A stretch of DNA of 64,000 nucleotides from Limanda limanda (taxonomy: Eukaryota > Chordata > Actinopteri > Pleuronectiformes > Pleuronectidae). The stretch covers positions 32,909,041-32,973,040 of the forward strand of contig NC_083638.1 of NCBI RefSeq assembly GCF_963576545.1, written 5' to 3'. This document shows, one piece after another, positions 30,727-42,013 of this stretch. The position numbers were made by a program, and so were the translations under genes. The notes under the pieces were generated by a model. It did not search any database, was not told where the DNA came from, and saw only the letters and a list, made by a program, of their open reading frames with translations. How positions within the stretch are numbered: the stretch's first letter is position 1; each line of letters begins with the position of its first letter.

Positions 30727-33700
30727 TGGACCTCAGTCCCAGCCCATTAGAGCAGTTATCACCCTCAACAGTAACAGATGGTGCTGATAGCCCCGTTCAG
30801 CTCATTTGTAACTGACAGAAAAAGGAGATGAATAAAAACATTACTACACTGATGCCTCTGAGACCCAAACAATGTTTAAAGGTGCTCTGAGGGTGCTTGG
30901 AGGTGTGTGTGATATTGTTTGAGTGACTGTGGGCAGCAAAATAATGGGTAGATGGAGCATCCAAAGCTCAGAGCAGATATCCAAAGTGTAGCCTGGTGAT
31001 GGTAGTTAACGGAGCAGCAGAGTGGCTATAATGGTCATATATGAGATTTATCTCCTTCTTTTTAAAGTGATGACATTTTTTACAACCCTTGAGCATGTGG
31101 GAAACATGGTAGATAACTGCTCTCTGCTGTGACCTCCTCAAAGCTTGTTGTTGTCGTCAGAATTTCCTATGTGCAAATGGCTTGATGTTTTGGATCAGAA
31201 TAACCTAACTCAGAATCATTGCTGGTTGCATTTTAGCAGTGGGCTACCATTTACACTTGTCCAGTATCCAACACAGTCATATCAACGCTTACATTGAGTT
31301 AGCATTCCCATGCTAACCTGCTGCTTGATTGAACATAGGGCAATTAGCCAGTAAGGAAGGAAAGAACCAGACTCCTGAGCTGAACACAAACAAACCAACA
31401 AGCACTCTCCCATTCTCATTTGTTTGAGGACTGCATTACCAACACAAGGCAAACACTTTGCTTTTTAGTCTAAATACACCTTTACACATGGACATTATTA
31501 AACAGTAGGAGGAATGGGTCTTCTCTGCTATCAACCCAACCAGTTGGTCCTGAATGAAATATCTCAACAATTAATGCAGGAATTGTTGAGAATTGCTTAA
31601 CTGTCCTTGTCGCACAGGATAAATCTTACTGTATTTGGTCAACTCTTGGATTTTCCTATAGTTTCTGTTGTGAAAATATTCAGGAAATGGCAATCAATAT
31701 AGAAAATGACCCACAAAAGATGAATCCCTTTGACTCTAGTGTCTGACCTTCATTTTCTTTAACAACATTCTTGTTTTCAAATGTTTAATTTAGTCCCTGT
31801 GGCTATATCAGCATACTGGCATTAGCATTTACTTTAAAGCACTGAACCAAACTGTTTTTAGACTGTTTCAGTCTAAGGAATTGTGAATGTGGAAAAAATA
31901 AAATGGATATCTTGAGCGACAAATTAAAATAAACTAACCATAACCTGCAGCATAGTTGATTATTTAAATATGAGAGGAAGAGAGTGTAGAGAAATCTAAA
32001 CAAGGTTAAAGAAAGCTGTAGTGTTACAGAAAGTTGGGCTGTTTATTCTTGAGCAATGCTGACTCTGAAGGTTAATTACAACTCTAACCTTTCCACCATC
32101 CTCCTCCGCCTCTCCTTATTTCCTCCTCATCTTCCCTCTGCTCACTTCATTTAATTTTGCTGACTCAGAAGCCACGCAGGAACAGCAGGACTCCAGCTAA
32201 ATAGGATAAACAACCTTCCTCTTCACATCCTCCATCAAATGACTCTCTTTGTCCCAACTTCCTCTGATTTTCAGTTTCTGTCCCCTCCCCATCCCCAACT
32301 CCACCTCCTGTTGTGCTTCCTCCATCCCAGTTCTTGCAATCCCTCCATCTCGATTTGTTTACCTTCTCTCTTTTCTCTCCTTGCCAGACGGAGTCATTCT
32401 CCAAGAGAGCAATATTCTGTGTATACGTGTGCATGAATGTATTAGTCACAGTGCTCTTTATTACTCCATCTCAGTGCAGCTCTTAAGTGCTGCAATTACT
32501 GCTCTCTCCATAGGAATTTCACCCTCATCTACCTCCCTCCTATTGTTCTTTGTTACATAAAGTAGCCTATTGCCAATGTTGAAGAATAAATACCTTTATT
32601 TATCTTTTGTTTTCTGGATGGCGACCAACAACTGGAAGATTGCATCCATTTGAAACAAACACCTTAAAGTCTGAGCCAAAGCTAATGTTGATTGAAACTG
32701 ATTCATAGGTTCACAGGAATGGACAGAAAACGGTGTATGTCAAAACAGGCACTTTTAGTGGACACACCTTTAAGGAGAAAAATACCCCACTTTACATGAC
32801 AGCAACAGATTGCATGTTTTTGCCATTCAAATGTTCAGAGTGTTATTTTATAACACTGATAAAATTGTTGACAAACTTTATATTTAAAGATGGATTTTGT
32901 TTAATGTTATATCAATCAAAGACACCAAACTGCATTTACAACAACTGTAATTTCACCCTGCAGGACACAGCACTACAGACAACAGAGCAGCAAGTAAGTG
33001 CTCGCGCTGCAGAGATAACATTTACCTACCAATACGACAGAGTACACTGACTGACCAGTAACATTAGAAGCTGGACTATGAGCGGCTGAGATGCACTGGT
33101 CTCATCTGACAGGACCTTGAAAGAAATTTCCTGAAATGATTTGATAAAGTGGGGACATATTGTTAATATAAATGGCTCTTGATTGAACATGTCTGTGTGC
33201 CTGCTATCCAGCCCAACCACCTCCTGGCCCTCTGCTCCTGTTACGAAATGAAGCACATCCATTAAAGATGTTGCCTCTGAACAAAATCCAGTAAATAAAT
33301 ACTTTGACAGCAATACCTTGTTTGTTGTTTTGGCCCTTTGCTCTCTTTACTTTTGATGGGTAAATTAGGCGTCTCGACATGTGCACAAGTGGCTTTATTT
33401 TTTGTCTTGCCAACTCTTTTGGCACCACAGAATTGTTTTTAGGACATATTGAACAATTGTTTATTCATTGTTGAGCCAATGTTGTTGAAGTCCCCCAAAT
33501 TTAAAATGAATGCACAAAGCTGTGTAAAGCTTTAAGTAAAGTGGAGCCATAACATCACACAATAATATGCAATGTACTAGTGTGATTGAAGTAATAGGAA
33601 AGTAAGAACATGTGAAATTTTGCTGGGATGAAGGTAGTTTTCTGGAAGTCATGGATTTCCAGCTGCATACTCATGCGGTCTGTGACAGAAAAATGGTGGC

Positions 33701-33930
33701 CTCAAAACCAGAAAAGGATACATCTCACACGTCTTGTGTTAAGGTCACACAGTTAAAAGCAAATATGTAAACGTGTGTTTCAAGTGGTTTCATAATTTTC
33801 AGATAACATCAAACTTGTTTTTCATTCTGTGTGGGTTGTCAACCATACTTTGGTGTGTACATTTGTGACCTACACATTCCGAACACATTTTCAATTATCC
33901 ATGTGTTCATTATGTTCGCACAGATATCAA
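30723..33930. other. Intergenic DNA, no recognised genes or elements
   Basis: Only short chance ORFs occur on either strand, with no conserved protein motif, splice-bounded exon or terminal repeats that I can identify. A pyrimidine-rich patch lies at 32090-32400. Confidence 0.5.
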
Positions 33931-33934
33931 TGAG

Positions 33935-34160
33935 ATGTCTCATTCATGCATATCACAGATTTCCCAGGAGCCGTTGCAGTAATAGATGACATGCACATAT
34001 ATGACTGCCTTGAGCTCCAATGGTCCTTTAGCTTTATCAAATGCATAATCATGGCACTCGTGGTTATGGATGGGAACTACATGATCCTTGATGTTGTTGC
34101 CAAATGTCCTGGATCCAGACATGACTCAGATCCTCAGTGAGAGGAGGCTCAACGATTTAT
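33935..34160 (+). pseudogene. PIF/Harbinger transposase fragment
   Basis: ORF 33946-34140 reads FPGAVAVIDDMHIYD, then ALVVMDGNYMILDVVAKCPG and SRHDSDPQ. Family members have FPGVIGCIDGTHI ... D.N..FLDVVAKWPGSTHDSRI, so both the IDG.HI block (containing a catalytic Asp) and the WPGS.HDS block are recognisable. The second block has Cys for Trp. Only the central domain is left. The L1-type LINE starts about 300 bp downstream. Confidence 0.75.
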
Positions 34161-34874
34161 ATGGACATCACATATCATGTATGTTGTTATTAAAGTGATT
34201 TACTCATAGCAGGACTGTGGCTCCACAATTATACCGTTAAAGACTATGGTACATTTCTTCCGACTGACTCAAATCACAGAGGCAACCAATTTGAATCCCC
34301 CAGAATTGCAAGACACTTAAAATAAAAAGAGTAGGGACTGAAAGAAGATCTGCACCACACTTAAAAGATAGTTGTAACATTATTGTTTCATGTGTCTCAC
34401 TGCCAAAAGTGCTGCATTTCTGTTTCCAATTTTCCTTTTAGGTATGAACACATTGAGCTTCCGGTGTTGCAGCTAATGGAGTAGGACGTGTTTCTCAGAG
34501 CTCCTGCAACAACTTTTTAAAAAACTATTTTAGGTACACCTTTTCCATCTTTCTTCGATGTGTGTTTTCTCCACCTCCATAATCTAAATTTAACGCCGTT
34601 TTTTTGCCGACCAAAATGCCTCAAAAAGCCAAACCACATGTACAACTTCCGCGGCCTGCTTCGCACAATGCATCCCCGCCTCGTAGTGATCCCCCCTCCT
34701 GCCTGCTCGAGGCCACAGGTGGGGCTCCTGCACACGACTTCAAGGCCGAGCTGCTCTCGTCACTCCGTATTGAGATGCAGGCATGTGCACAGACATTTTG
34801 GGGGGCAGGTGCTCAAACCAAAAAAAAAGGGCAACCATCGCCAAAATTATTTATGAAATTAAAAACAATAATAA

Positions 34875-36449
34875 CTAGGGCTACGTTGTAGCACTAACGG
34901 GCCCGAGCACACCGCCATTTCAAGTCTGTTGCGGTCGGGGAAGAGAGAGCGTTCGATGACCAGGCGCTCGTCTCTGCCTTGCATGCGTTTGCGCACTTGG
35001 GCAAGGATAAACTCTTTATCCTTGCCCATAAACTCTCTAACCCACTTCCTGTAGCCAGTAGGTGGCGCTGCGATTTTAAGTCATGGTGTCTCTGCAGATG
35101 TCTTCAGGTCGCGACTCTTGTCTTACATGCCTAGTTTGGACTCGATTGAGCCAAATATGCCTGAGATACAGAAGCTCGTGTTTCGATGGCGTGTTATCGA
35201 ACTTTGACGCCAGGCCACGGTCACATGGAATGACGAAATGTTGATCTTTTGATAACTGTAGTACTCCATCTTGTTGTGATGACACTCGTCTAAATTTTAA
35301 GTTGATCCGATAAAAGCTCTACGACAAGTACATCAAAGTAAAAATATGGAATATGGGCAAAATGGCCACTAAATCCAAAATGGCGGGCTTCCTGTTTTGT
35401 TTATCATATGTATCCAAGAGACTTATTTCTTTGTCATGACAAGGCACATGTCCCTGTCGATTTTTGTAGAAGTAGGCCAATCGTAGTGCCGGGGCTACCC
35501 TTGAGGGGGCGCTAGTCATTTATCTTGCCACGCCCATTCCTTAAAACCATCTAAATGTCTTCAGGGGGGGGCTGTTGATACACACATGTAGTTTGAGGGA
35601 AGTTGAACCTGGAACACCGAAGTTATAGCAATTTAGTGTGTCATGGCGTGTGTATAAACTTTGATGCGACGCCATTAATATGGCGTTTGACGAAAAGTCA
35701 CAATAATCTCATATCTTCATTATCAATGTCTTGAGACCCATTCGCCACAGTTTGACATGGTTGCGTGAAGTGGATGAGGAGAAATACTTCCAAGTGTAAG
35801 ACGTACCAAAAACAAGACATTTTCAGCTGCCACCAGGGGGCACTGTGATTTTAAGTCACCATTTCTGTGTTGATGTCTTCAGGTCGCGACTCTTGTCTTA
35901 TGTGTCTAGTTTGGACTCGATTGGACCAAATATGTCCGAGATACAGACGCCCGTGTTTTAATGGCGTTTAATCAAACTTTGATGCCACGCCACGGTCACA
36001 CGCTCTGACGAAAAGTTGATCTTTTGATAACTTTAGTACTCCATATTGTTGTGATGACACTCGTCTAAATTTTAAATTGATCCGATGAAAGCTCTCTGAC
36101 AAGTACATCAAAATAAAAATGTGGAATCCAAAATGGCGGGCTTCCTGTTGCGTTTTTCATAATGCTCCAAGAGGCTTTCTTGTGCGTCTGGTCATGATAC
36201 ACAATTGTCTTTATTTTCGTGAGGATCGATTAAAGCTAACTGAGGGGGCTTTCCGTAGGTGGCGCTGTTGAGCTATTTTGCCACGCCCATTTCAAATTAC
36301 TCCAGATAAGTCAATTTCCACCATTCTCTAATTTACTGCAAACTTTAGAAAGTTTTTGAGCATGGGAAAGCCCTCAAAAAGCCCTTTCACTACGCTCAGA
36401 ATACTCCTTTCAATTTCAATAGGGCCTCCCACCGGAGGTGCTTGGGCCC
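34875..36449. mobile_element. Non-autonomous element with GGGCCC-containing inverted ends, nested in the hAT
   Basis: The left end has GGGCCCGAGCAC near 34899; the right end carries GTGCTTGGGCCC at 36438-36449, its near-inverse. TAATAA occurs just outside both ends (34869-34874 and 36450-36455), but this is low-complexity sequence and weak evidence for a target duplication. There is no coding capacity. The interior contains two direct repeats about 800 bp apart. The type resembles a frequent fish repeat whose superfamily I cannot name. Confidence 0.6.
35049..36170 (+). repeat. Internal large-unit direct repeat of the GGGCCC element
   Basis: 35049-35400 and 35845-36170 share, in order, GATTTTAAGTCA, GATGTCTTCAGGTCGCGACT, CTAGTTTGGACTCGATTG, TTGATCTTTTGATAACT and AAAATGGCGGGCTTCCTGTT. 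The unit period is about 795 bp, with numerous substitutions. Short GTGGCGCTG-type motifs recur at unit ends. Confidence 0.85.
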
Positions 36450-36455
36450 TAATAA

Positions 36456-36593
36456 ATAAATAAAACTTACTGATTCTCCCTCATTTGCTTTACTAGTTGA
36501 TGTCCTGTTCCAATATAAAAGAGAGCTGCTACCCTGAGCTGCTTGTTGCAGTTCCCTGTCCTTCTGCTTTTGGAGTCTCTCTTTTCTTGGCAT
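36456..36593 (-). pseudogene. hAT transposase N-terminal fragment
   Basis: The minus-strand start MPRKERLQKQKDRELQQAAQ is followed by GSSSLLYWNRTSTSKANEG. The basic start and the following Ser/Phe-rich segment resemble the N-terminus of ZMYM1-like hAT transposases. The reading frame runs into the GGGCCC element near 36455, which probably interrupted it. The core domain is missing. Confidence 0.55.
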
Positions 36594-36889
36594 TATGCTA
36601 AAAAATTTTAAATGAGATAAATCAATGTTGTGCATAATAATCAAGAGTGACTTACATAATCTCTATAAAGCTGACAACACAGTACACACACACATTTTTG
36701 TTTACTGTTTTCTGACAGAGTGGAAGTATAAGCAGCATTACACTAATAATATACCACAATATACCTCACCAGACTGTCATGTAGCTCAACTTAAGACCTA
36801 CCTTTCATTTCAATAATTACGATTTTAAATTAAACAAAACTAGTTAACTTGTCTAATTTGTAGAACAGTAAAACTGCCTTTAAATTATC

Positions 36890-36965
36890 TGCCTGCCTGT
36901 CTGTCTGCCTGTCTGTCTGTCTGTCTGCCTGTCTGTCTGTCTGTCTGTCTGTCTGTCTGCCTGCC

Positions 36966-37018
<53 letters not shown>

Positions 37019-37055
37019 GCCTGCCTGTCTGTCTGTCTGTCTGTCTGCCTGTATC
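36890..37055. repeat. (CTGT)n/(CTGC)n microsatellite
   Basis: A near-pure run of CTGT units with interspersed CTGC units inside the hAT element. The interruption pattern CTGCCTGCCTGT recurs at 36892, 36958 and 37018, suggesting expansion of a compound unit of about 60 bp. Confidence 0.95.
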
Positions 37056-38644
37056 TCTCTCCCTCTCTCTCTCTTCATTCAACATGACAAACGTCAGTAA
37101 ACAGCTGGAAAAGGCTTTGAAATCACGGATTTAGTGAGTTTTTTGTTAGTTTACTTTTTTAGGAAACGTCGGACCAGTTGCGACATAATGTTTTCAGCGG
37201 CGCTAATGTTGTGGTTCATTTATCCCCAAACACCGTCGGGGGATTGCACACACAGCGTCATTACCTGTTTGTCTGATGCTGCGGGTCAGAGGAGAAGTGG
37301 CTGCAGCCGTTTGGCCCTCAGCTGTATGAGGAGGAGGAGGAGGAGGAAGGAGGGGGAGGGAGGGGCCAGCGGGGGCTTCTCAGCGCCGCGGAGCATGTCG
37401 CAATGCCCAGTCAGACATCAGAACACATTGGGGGGAATTGATGACAGAGAGAGTAACTTTTATTCTTAATAATTGATGAATGAAGAAAAAATTGGGCTCC
37501 ACCAGAAGGGCACTTTTCTCCTCCAGGGCAAAAGGGCTGGTGCTTGAGCACCACTAGGGGTCTATCTGTGCACGTGCCTGTTGAGATGGCAGCTATTTTC
37601 AGAGCTAAACTTCAGGCCGCCTCGACCGAGACCTTATCCAGCATCAAGACTGAACTACAGGCAGTGAAATCGGAGTTATCCAGCAACATTACAAACATCC
37701 AGTCTGAGGTGCATGCTCTGAAGAACACCGTAGGTGAAATGGAAACATCGCTTTCCTGCTGCACCGATGACATTGGTACCATTCAGGCTAAAGTGGAGCA
37801 CCTGACAACTGAGCTGGCAAAACTGAACAATAAATGCGAAGATCTGGAGGCGAGATCGCGGCACAATAACATACGGTTAGTGGGAATTCCTGAAGATTTT
37901 TCCACCTTCTCTGCTGCTGCGGATGTTTCCTCTCTGCTCAAGGAGGCTTTTGATCTGGAGAAAGAGCCGCTCGTGGACCGCGCACATCGTACTCTCCAGC
38001 CGAAGCCGAAGCCCGGAGAGCGCCCTCGCCCCATAATCGCTCGTCTTCACTATCATACAGACTGTGTGGACATATTGCACCGAGCCAGAACCCAGCAGCG
38101 GATCAAGGTTGGAGAGTTGAGTTTCTCCGTCTTCATACCCCGAAGACGGCTCGTGCCCGAGCCGCCTTTAATGATGTTCGTCGCCGGCTCCGGGAGATAC
38201 CAGGGATCCGCTACGGTCTGCTCTACCCGGCGCGGCTCCGGATCACACACAACGGCGCGGAGAAGAGGTTTGACTCGGCGGAGGAGGCCGGCGCATTCAT
38301 CAGGTCGCTCAACTTGTAAGAGAACCGTGAGGTGATACACACCGGTGAGGAAGCAGTGACAGTTAATATTGACATTTATTACTTTTTTCAGTTAATCTGT
38401 TTCCTCTTATTTTCATAAACACACAGTATGTGGTTTTCAGTTTAACTTGGTCTTGATTGGCTGTACCTTCCTGTCAAATGTTGCTAGACTTGCAGGAGCT
38501 TAACCCGAAGCTTGATAGTTATGCAAAAAGCCGAAAGTGTTCGCTTTAGGGATCTGACTCCTTGTGGAGTTAGCACTGGGTTCTCCATTGTTTGGGGATG
38601 GGGACGTTGTAAGTGCAATTGGGGGGTGGGGGGGTGGTTCAATG

Positions 38645-38765
38645 TGTGTGTTTGGTTTTTTTTGTGTTTTTTCTTTTCTTTTCTTTTCTTCTTTTTTTTT
38701 TTTCTCTCTTTCTTTCTTTTTTTTCTTTCTCTTCTTCTCCCCTTTTTCTTCTTCTTCCTTCCTTG
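38645..38765 (+). repeat. Polypyrimidine tract between LINE ORF1 and ORF2
   Basis: About 120 bp of almost pure T/C (TTTTCTTTTCTTTTC, CTTTCTTTCTTTTTTTTCTT, CTTCTTCTTCC) lies between the end of ORF1 (38335) and the ATG of ORF2 (38809). It may be an expanded simple repeat or a functional spacer of this LINE family. Confidence 0.85.
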
Positions 38766-38808
38766 GGGATCCGCATTCAGTCTATTTCTATCTCTAGGGA
38801 TTTAACAT

Positions 38809-41800
38809 ATGGCCACCAATACTAATACTTCTGATGTCCCACTCACTGGATCCTCTGTGAGACTCTTGAGCTGGAATATTAAAGGTATGGGGAGTCCAAT
38901 TAAGAAATCAAAGATATTTGCTCATTTGAAACGTCTTAAAGCGGACTTAGTGTTCCTGCAGGAAACCCACATGCGTACTAAAGATCAGGTCAGACTTAAA
39001 TGTCCCTGGGTTTCTGAGGTGTTTCACTCTAACTTCAACTCTAAGGCCAGAGGGGTCGCTATTTTAATTGGTAAGTCAATTCAGTTTTCAGCTTCTAAGG
39101 TGATATCAGACAAAAACGGCAGATACTTAATTGTTGCAGGTACGTTATTCCATATTCCCATTTTATTAGTTAACATATATGCCCCCAATTTCGATGATCC
39201 ACACTTTATGAATAAGCTATTTGAACGTCTTCCCTCATTGAACAACAGCCTCCTCATAATTGGCGGGGACATGAACTGTGTAATTGATCCCAACTTAGAC
39301 CGCTCCAACCCACGAACTCTGACTCCTTCTTCAATGGCGAGGTCTCTTTCAGATTTTGTGTCCAGGAACAGTTGCACTGATCCCTGGAGATTTAATAACC
39401 CTCATAACAAGGAATATTCATTCTTTTCTCAGATGCATCAATCTTTCTCTCGGTTGATTATTATTTTATTGATGCTAAACTAATTCCCAAAGTACTGTCT
39501 GTTAATCTCAACCTGACACCACTGAATTGAATTTATTCCTAGATAGCCTCTTCTTCCCTGTGATAAGCTCAGATGCTGCTAAAGAACTTGAATCACCATT
39601 AACAGTAGAAGAAATCACTTTCGCTGCGAGAGGTATGCAAAATAACAAGGCTCCTGGCCATGATGGATTTCAGGATAAATTGTCCCCTTTGTTACATGCT
39701 GTTTATAAGGAATCACTTGAACATTGCACTCTCCCTCCCACTTTAAGGCAAGCCTCCATAAGTCTCCTCTTACAAAAAAGATAAGGATCCGAATCTCTGC
39801 GGCTCATACAGACCTCTTTCATTGATAAATGTAGATGCTAAGATCCTTGCTAAAGCTTTGGTCTATCGCCTGGAGAACATTGTACCAACTATTGTCTAAC
39901 ATGAGCAAACTGGATTTGTTAAGGGGCGACAGTTATTCTTTAACGTCCGAACACTCCTAAATATTATTTACTCTAAAACTGCCACAACAACACCTGAGGT
40001 AGTGATCTCGGTCGATGCTGAAAAAGCATTGGATAGGGTTGAATGGGACTATTTATTTACTGTACTAAAGAAGTTTGGACTGGGTAATGGGTTCATTTCG
40101 TGGATACGTCTCCTTTACACATCACCACAAGTAAACATTTCCACTAATGGCATTCAGTCCAATTTTTTTACTCTAACCCGTGGCACCAGACAGGGGTGTC
40201 CCCTATCTCCTCTATTGTTCGCGCTAGCTATAGAGCCCCTGTCGATCTTTCTGAGGTCCTCCTCCACTTTTCCTGGGATCTCACGATTGGGCACAGAATT
40301 TCAATTGTCACTTTATGCTGACACTATGATGACTTATTGTTGTATATCTCAGATCCTGTCCTTTCGATTACCATAATCTTATCTGCTTTCCAGAGATTTG
40401 GTTCTTTCTCAGGCTATAAAGTGAATACTTCTAAAAGCGAATGTTATCCTGTCAATGCTTCAGCATCACAGCTCACACAATCAGATGTCCCTTTCAAAAT
40501 GAGCCCTTCTGGCTTTAAGTATCTCGGGATCAACGTAACCAGAATGTTAAACTCTCTTTTTTCTGCTAATTTCTCACTTTTAATGTCTTAAATTAAGTCT
40601 GACCTCCAAAGATGGAAGAGCTTCCCTATCTCGTTAATTGGAAGAATTAACGCGGTTAAAATAAACATTCTGCCCAAATTTCTTTTTTTGTTCCATTGTC
40701 TCCCACTTTTCCTGCCAAAGCAGTTTTTTAAAACAATCGATCAGACTATTTCTGACTTCTTGTGGTGTGGAAAGGCTCCTAGGATCCGCAAATCCACACT
40801 TCAGAGATGTAAATTCAATGGCGGATTAGCACTTCCGAATTTTCAACTGTGTTATTGGGCGACACACATTCAAAAAATTTCATTTTGGTTCAAGTCAGTG
40901 AATCTGCCATGGTGCCACCTAGAGGCACAGTCATGTGTTTCATCCTCCTTACCTGCTCTACTTACCTCTTCTATTCCATCCAACCTCTCAGGCTTCACAA
41001 ATAATCAAGTGGTTCACTCCACACTTAAAATTTGGTATCAGTTTAGGAAACACTTCAAATTTAAATCAACATCTACTTTAGCTCCTTTACTGAACAATCA
41101 TTTATTTCGACCTCCACTTACAGATTCAACCTTTCTCACATGGCATAATAGAGGCCTGAAATGTTTTAAAGATCTTTACAAAGATGGTATTTTTCGCAGC
41201 TTTACAAATCTCTCAGGAGAATTTCATCTCCCAACTTCTCATCTCTTTCGTTACTTTCAAATTAGACACTGCGCCAAAGCTTTGTTTCCAGTTTTTCCCT
41301 CCTCGCCGCCGACCCTACAATGGGAGATGCTTTTAAACCAAGATCCACTTCAAAAATCACTCATCTCTAAAGTTTATAACGAACTTCTGTCTTTTGATTG
41401 CTCTCCAGTTACTAAAGTTAGGGCTGCCTGGGAAGATGAACTGGATCTAAATTTGGAGGATGACTGGTGGGACACTGCTCTTAAGAAAATTCATACAAGT
41501 TCATCCTGCGCTCGTCTCACACTTATACAGTTTAAAGTTCTGTTTAGAGTCCACTTTTCTCAAGCGCGACTGTCGCAAATCTACCCCAGTATCACTGACA
41601 AATGCGACAAATGTCATGCCTCATCCTGCAATTTAACCCATATGTTCTACTCTTGGCCGCTACTCTCTTGCTTTTGGCTGAACTATTTTGACACCATGTC
41701 AAAAATACTTTCAGTGATTATAAAAGTCTCCCCCCATGTTGCCATATTCGGGCTCCCAGAGAACCATAACCGGTTTACCTCTGATCAATTAGACATTTTA

Positions 41801-42013
41801 GCTTTCACTTCTTTACTGGCAAGACGCCACCTTCTTCTTCACTGGAAGTCAACTAAAGCTCCCTCCAGCACTCAGTGGCTCAACGACACCATGTCATTAC
41901 TAAAGCTGGAAAAGATTAGATATTCTGTGAAAGGTAGCTCTAACAAATTTTATAGTAAGTGGCTTCCCTTTCTTACATTCTTTCACTCTCTCCAGTCCCT
42001 GCCCCCTGATTGA
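38809..42013 (+). pseudogene. LINE ORF2 (endonuclease and reverse transcriptase), several disruptions
   Basis: The APE-type endonuclease (from 38809) keeps SWNIKGMGSPIK, VFLQETHMRT, VNIYAPNF and LLIIGGDMNCVIDPN. The C-terminal SDH part and the following linker are missing: HQSFSRLI at about 39460 runs within 60 bp into ISSDAAKELESPLTVEEI, implying an internal deletion of some 200 codons. The reverse transcriptase retains NNKAPGHDGF, SVDAEKALDRVEWDYL and RGTRQGCPLSPLLFALAIEP. The active-site YADD is frameshifted (YADT then, in another frame, DDLLLYIS) near 40318. The C-terminal 441 residues (40688-42013) are open, with WEDELDLNLEDDWWD and a Cys/His-containing knuckle (CDKCHASSCNLTHMFYSW). Dead copy. 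Confidence 0.9.

Larger units (their letters stand above)
34770..37588 (-). mobile_element. hAT element (2803 bp) inserted in LINE ORF1
   Basis: A perfect 8-bp duplication TTGAGATG (34770-34777 and 37581-37588) flanks an element with ends CAGGCATGTGCACAGA (34778) and, on the complement of the right end, CAGGCACGTGCACAGA. Subterminal GGTGCTCAA motifs are also mirrored. An N-terminal transposase fragment on the minus strand starts at 36593. The inside has been altered by a GGGCCC element (34875-36449) and a CTGT microsatellite (36890-37055). No RNase-H-like core remains, so the element is non-autonomous. Confidence 0.92.
34617..38335 (+). pseudogene. LINE ORF1, split by a hAT insertion
   Basis: The start is ATG at 34617, giving MPQKAKPHVQLPRP and an N-terminal Pro/Ser-rich region up to SLRIEM. 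After the 2.8-kb insertion the same frame resumes at the second copy of the 8-bp site (37581). It then reads a long coiled coil (TETLSSIKTELQAVKSELSS, NTVGEMETSLSCC), the RRM-like core signature HNNIRLVGIPEDF and RPIIARLHYHTD. This is the L1-type (Transposase_22) RNA-binding protein. The C-terminus past about residue 210 looks frame-shifted (Arg/Thr-rich tail, stop at 38333-38335). The separate ORF starting at 37544 begins inside the hAT end and is an artefact. Confidence 0.85.

Noticed and set aside
36830..37085. DRQTDRQT-repeat ORFs on the minus strand
   Set aside because: Translation of the CTGT microsatellite.
37544..37600. Start codon of LINE ORF1 at 37544
   Set aside because: This start (read GTG/TTG-like) lies inside the hAT terminal sequence; the true ORF1 start is at 34617.
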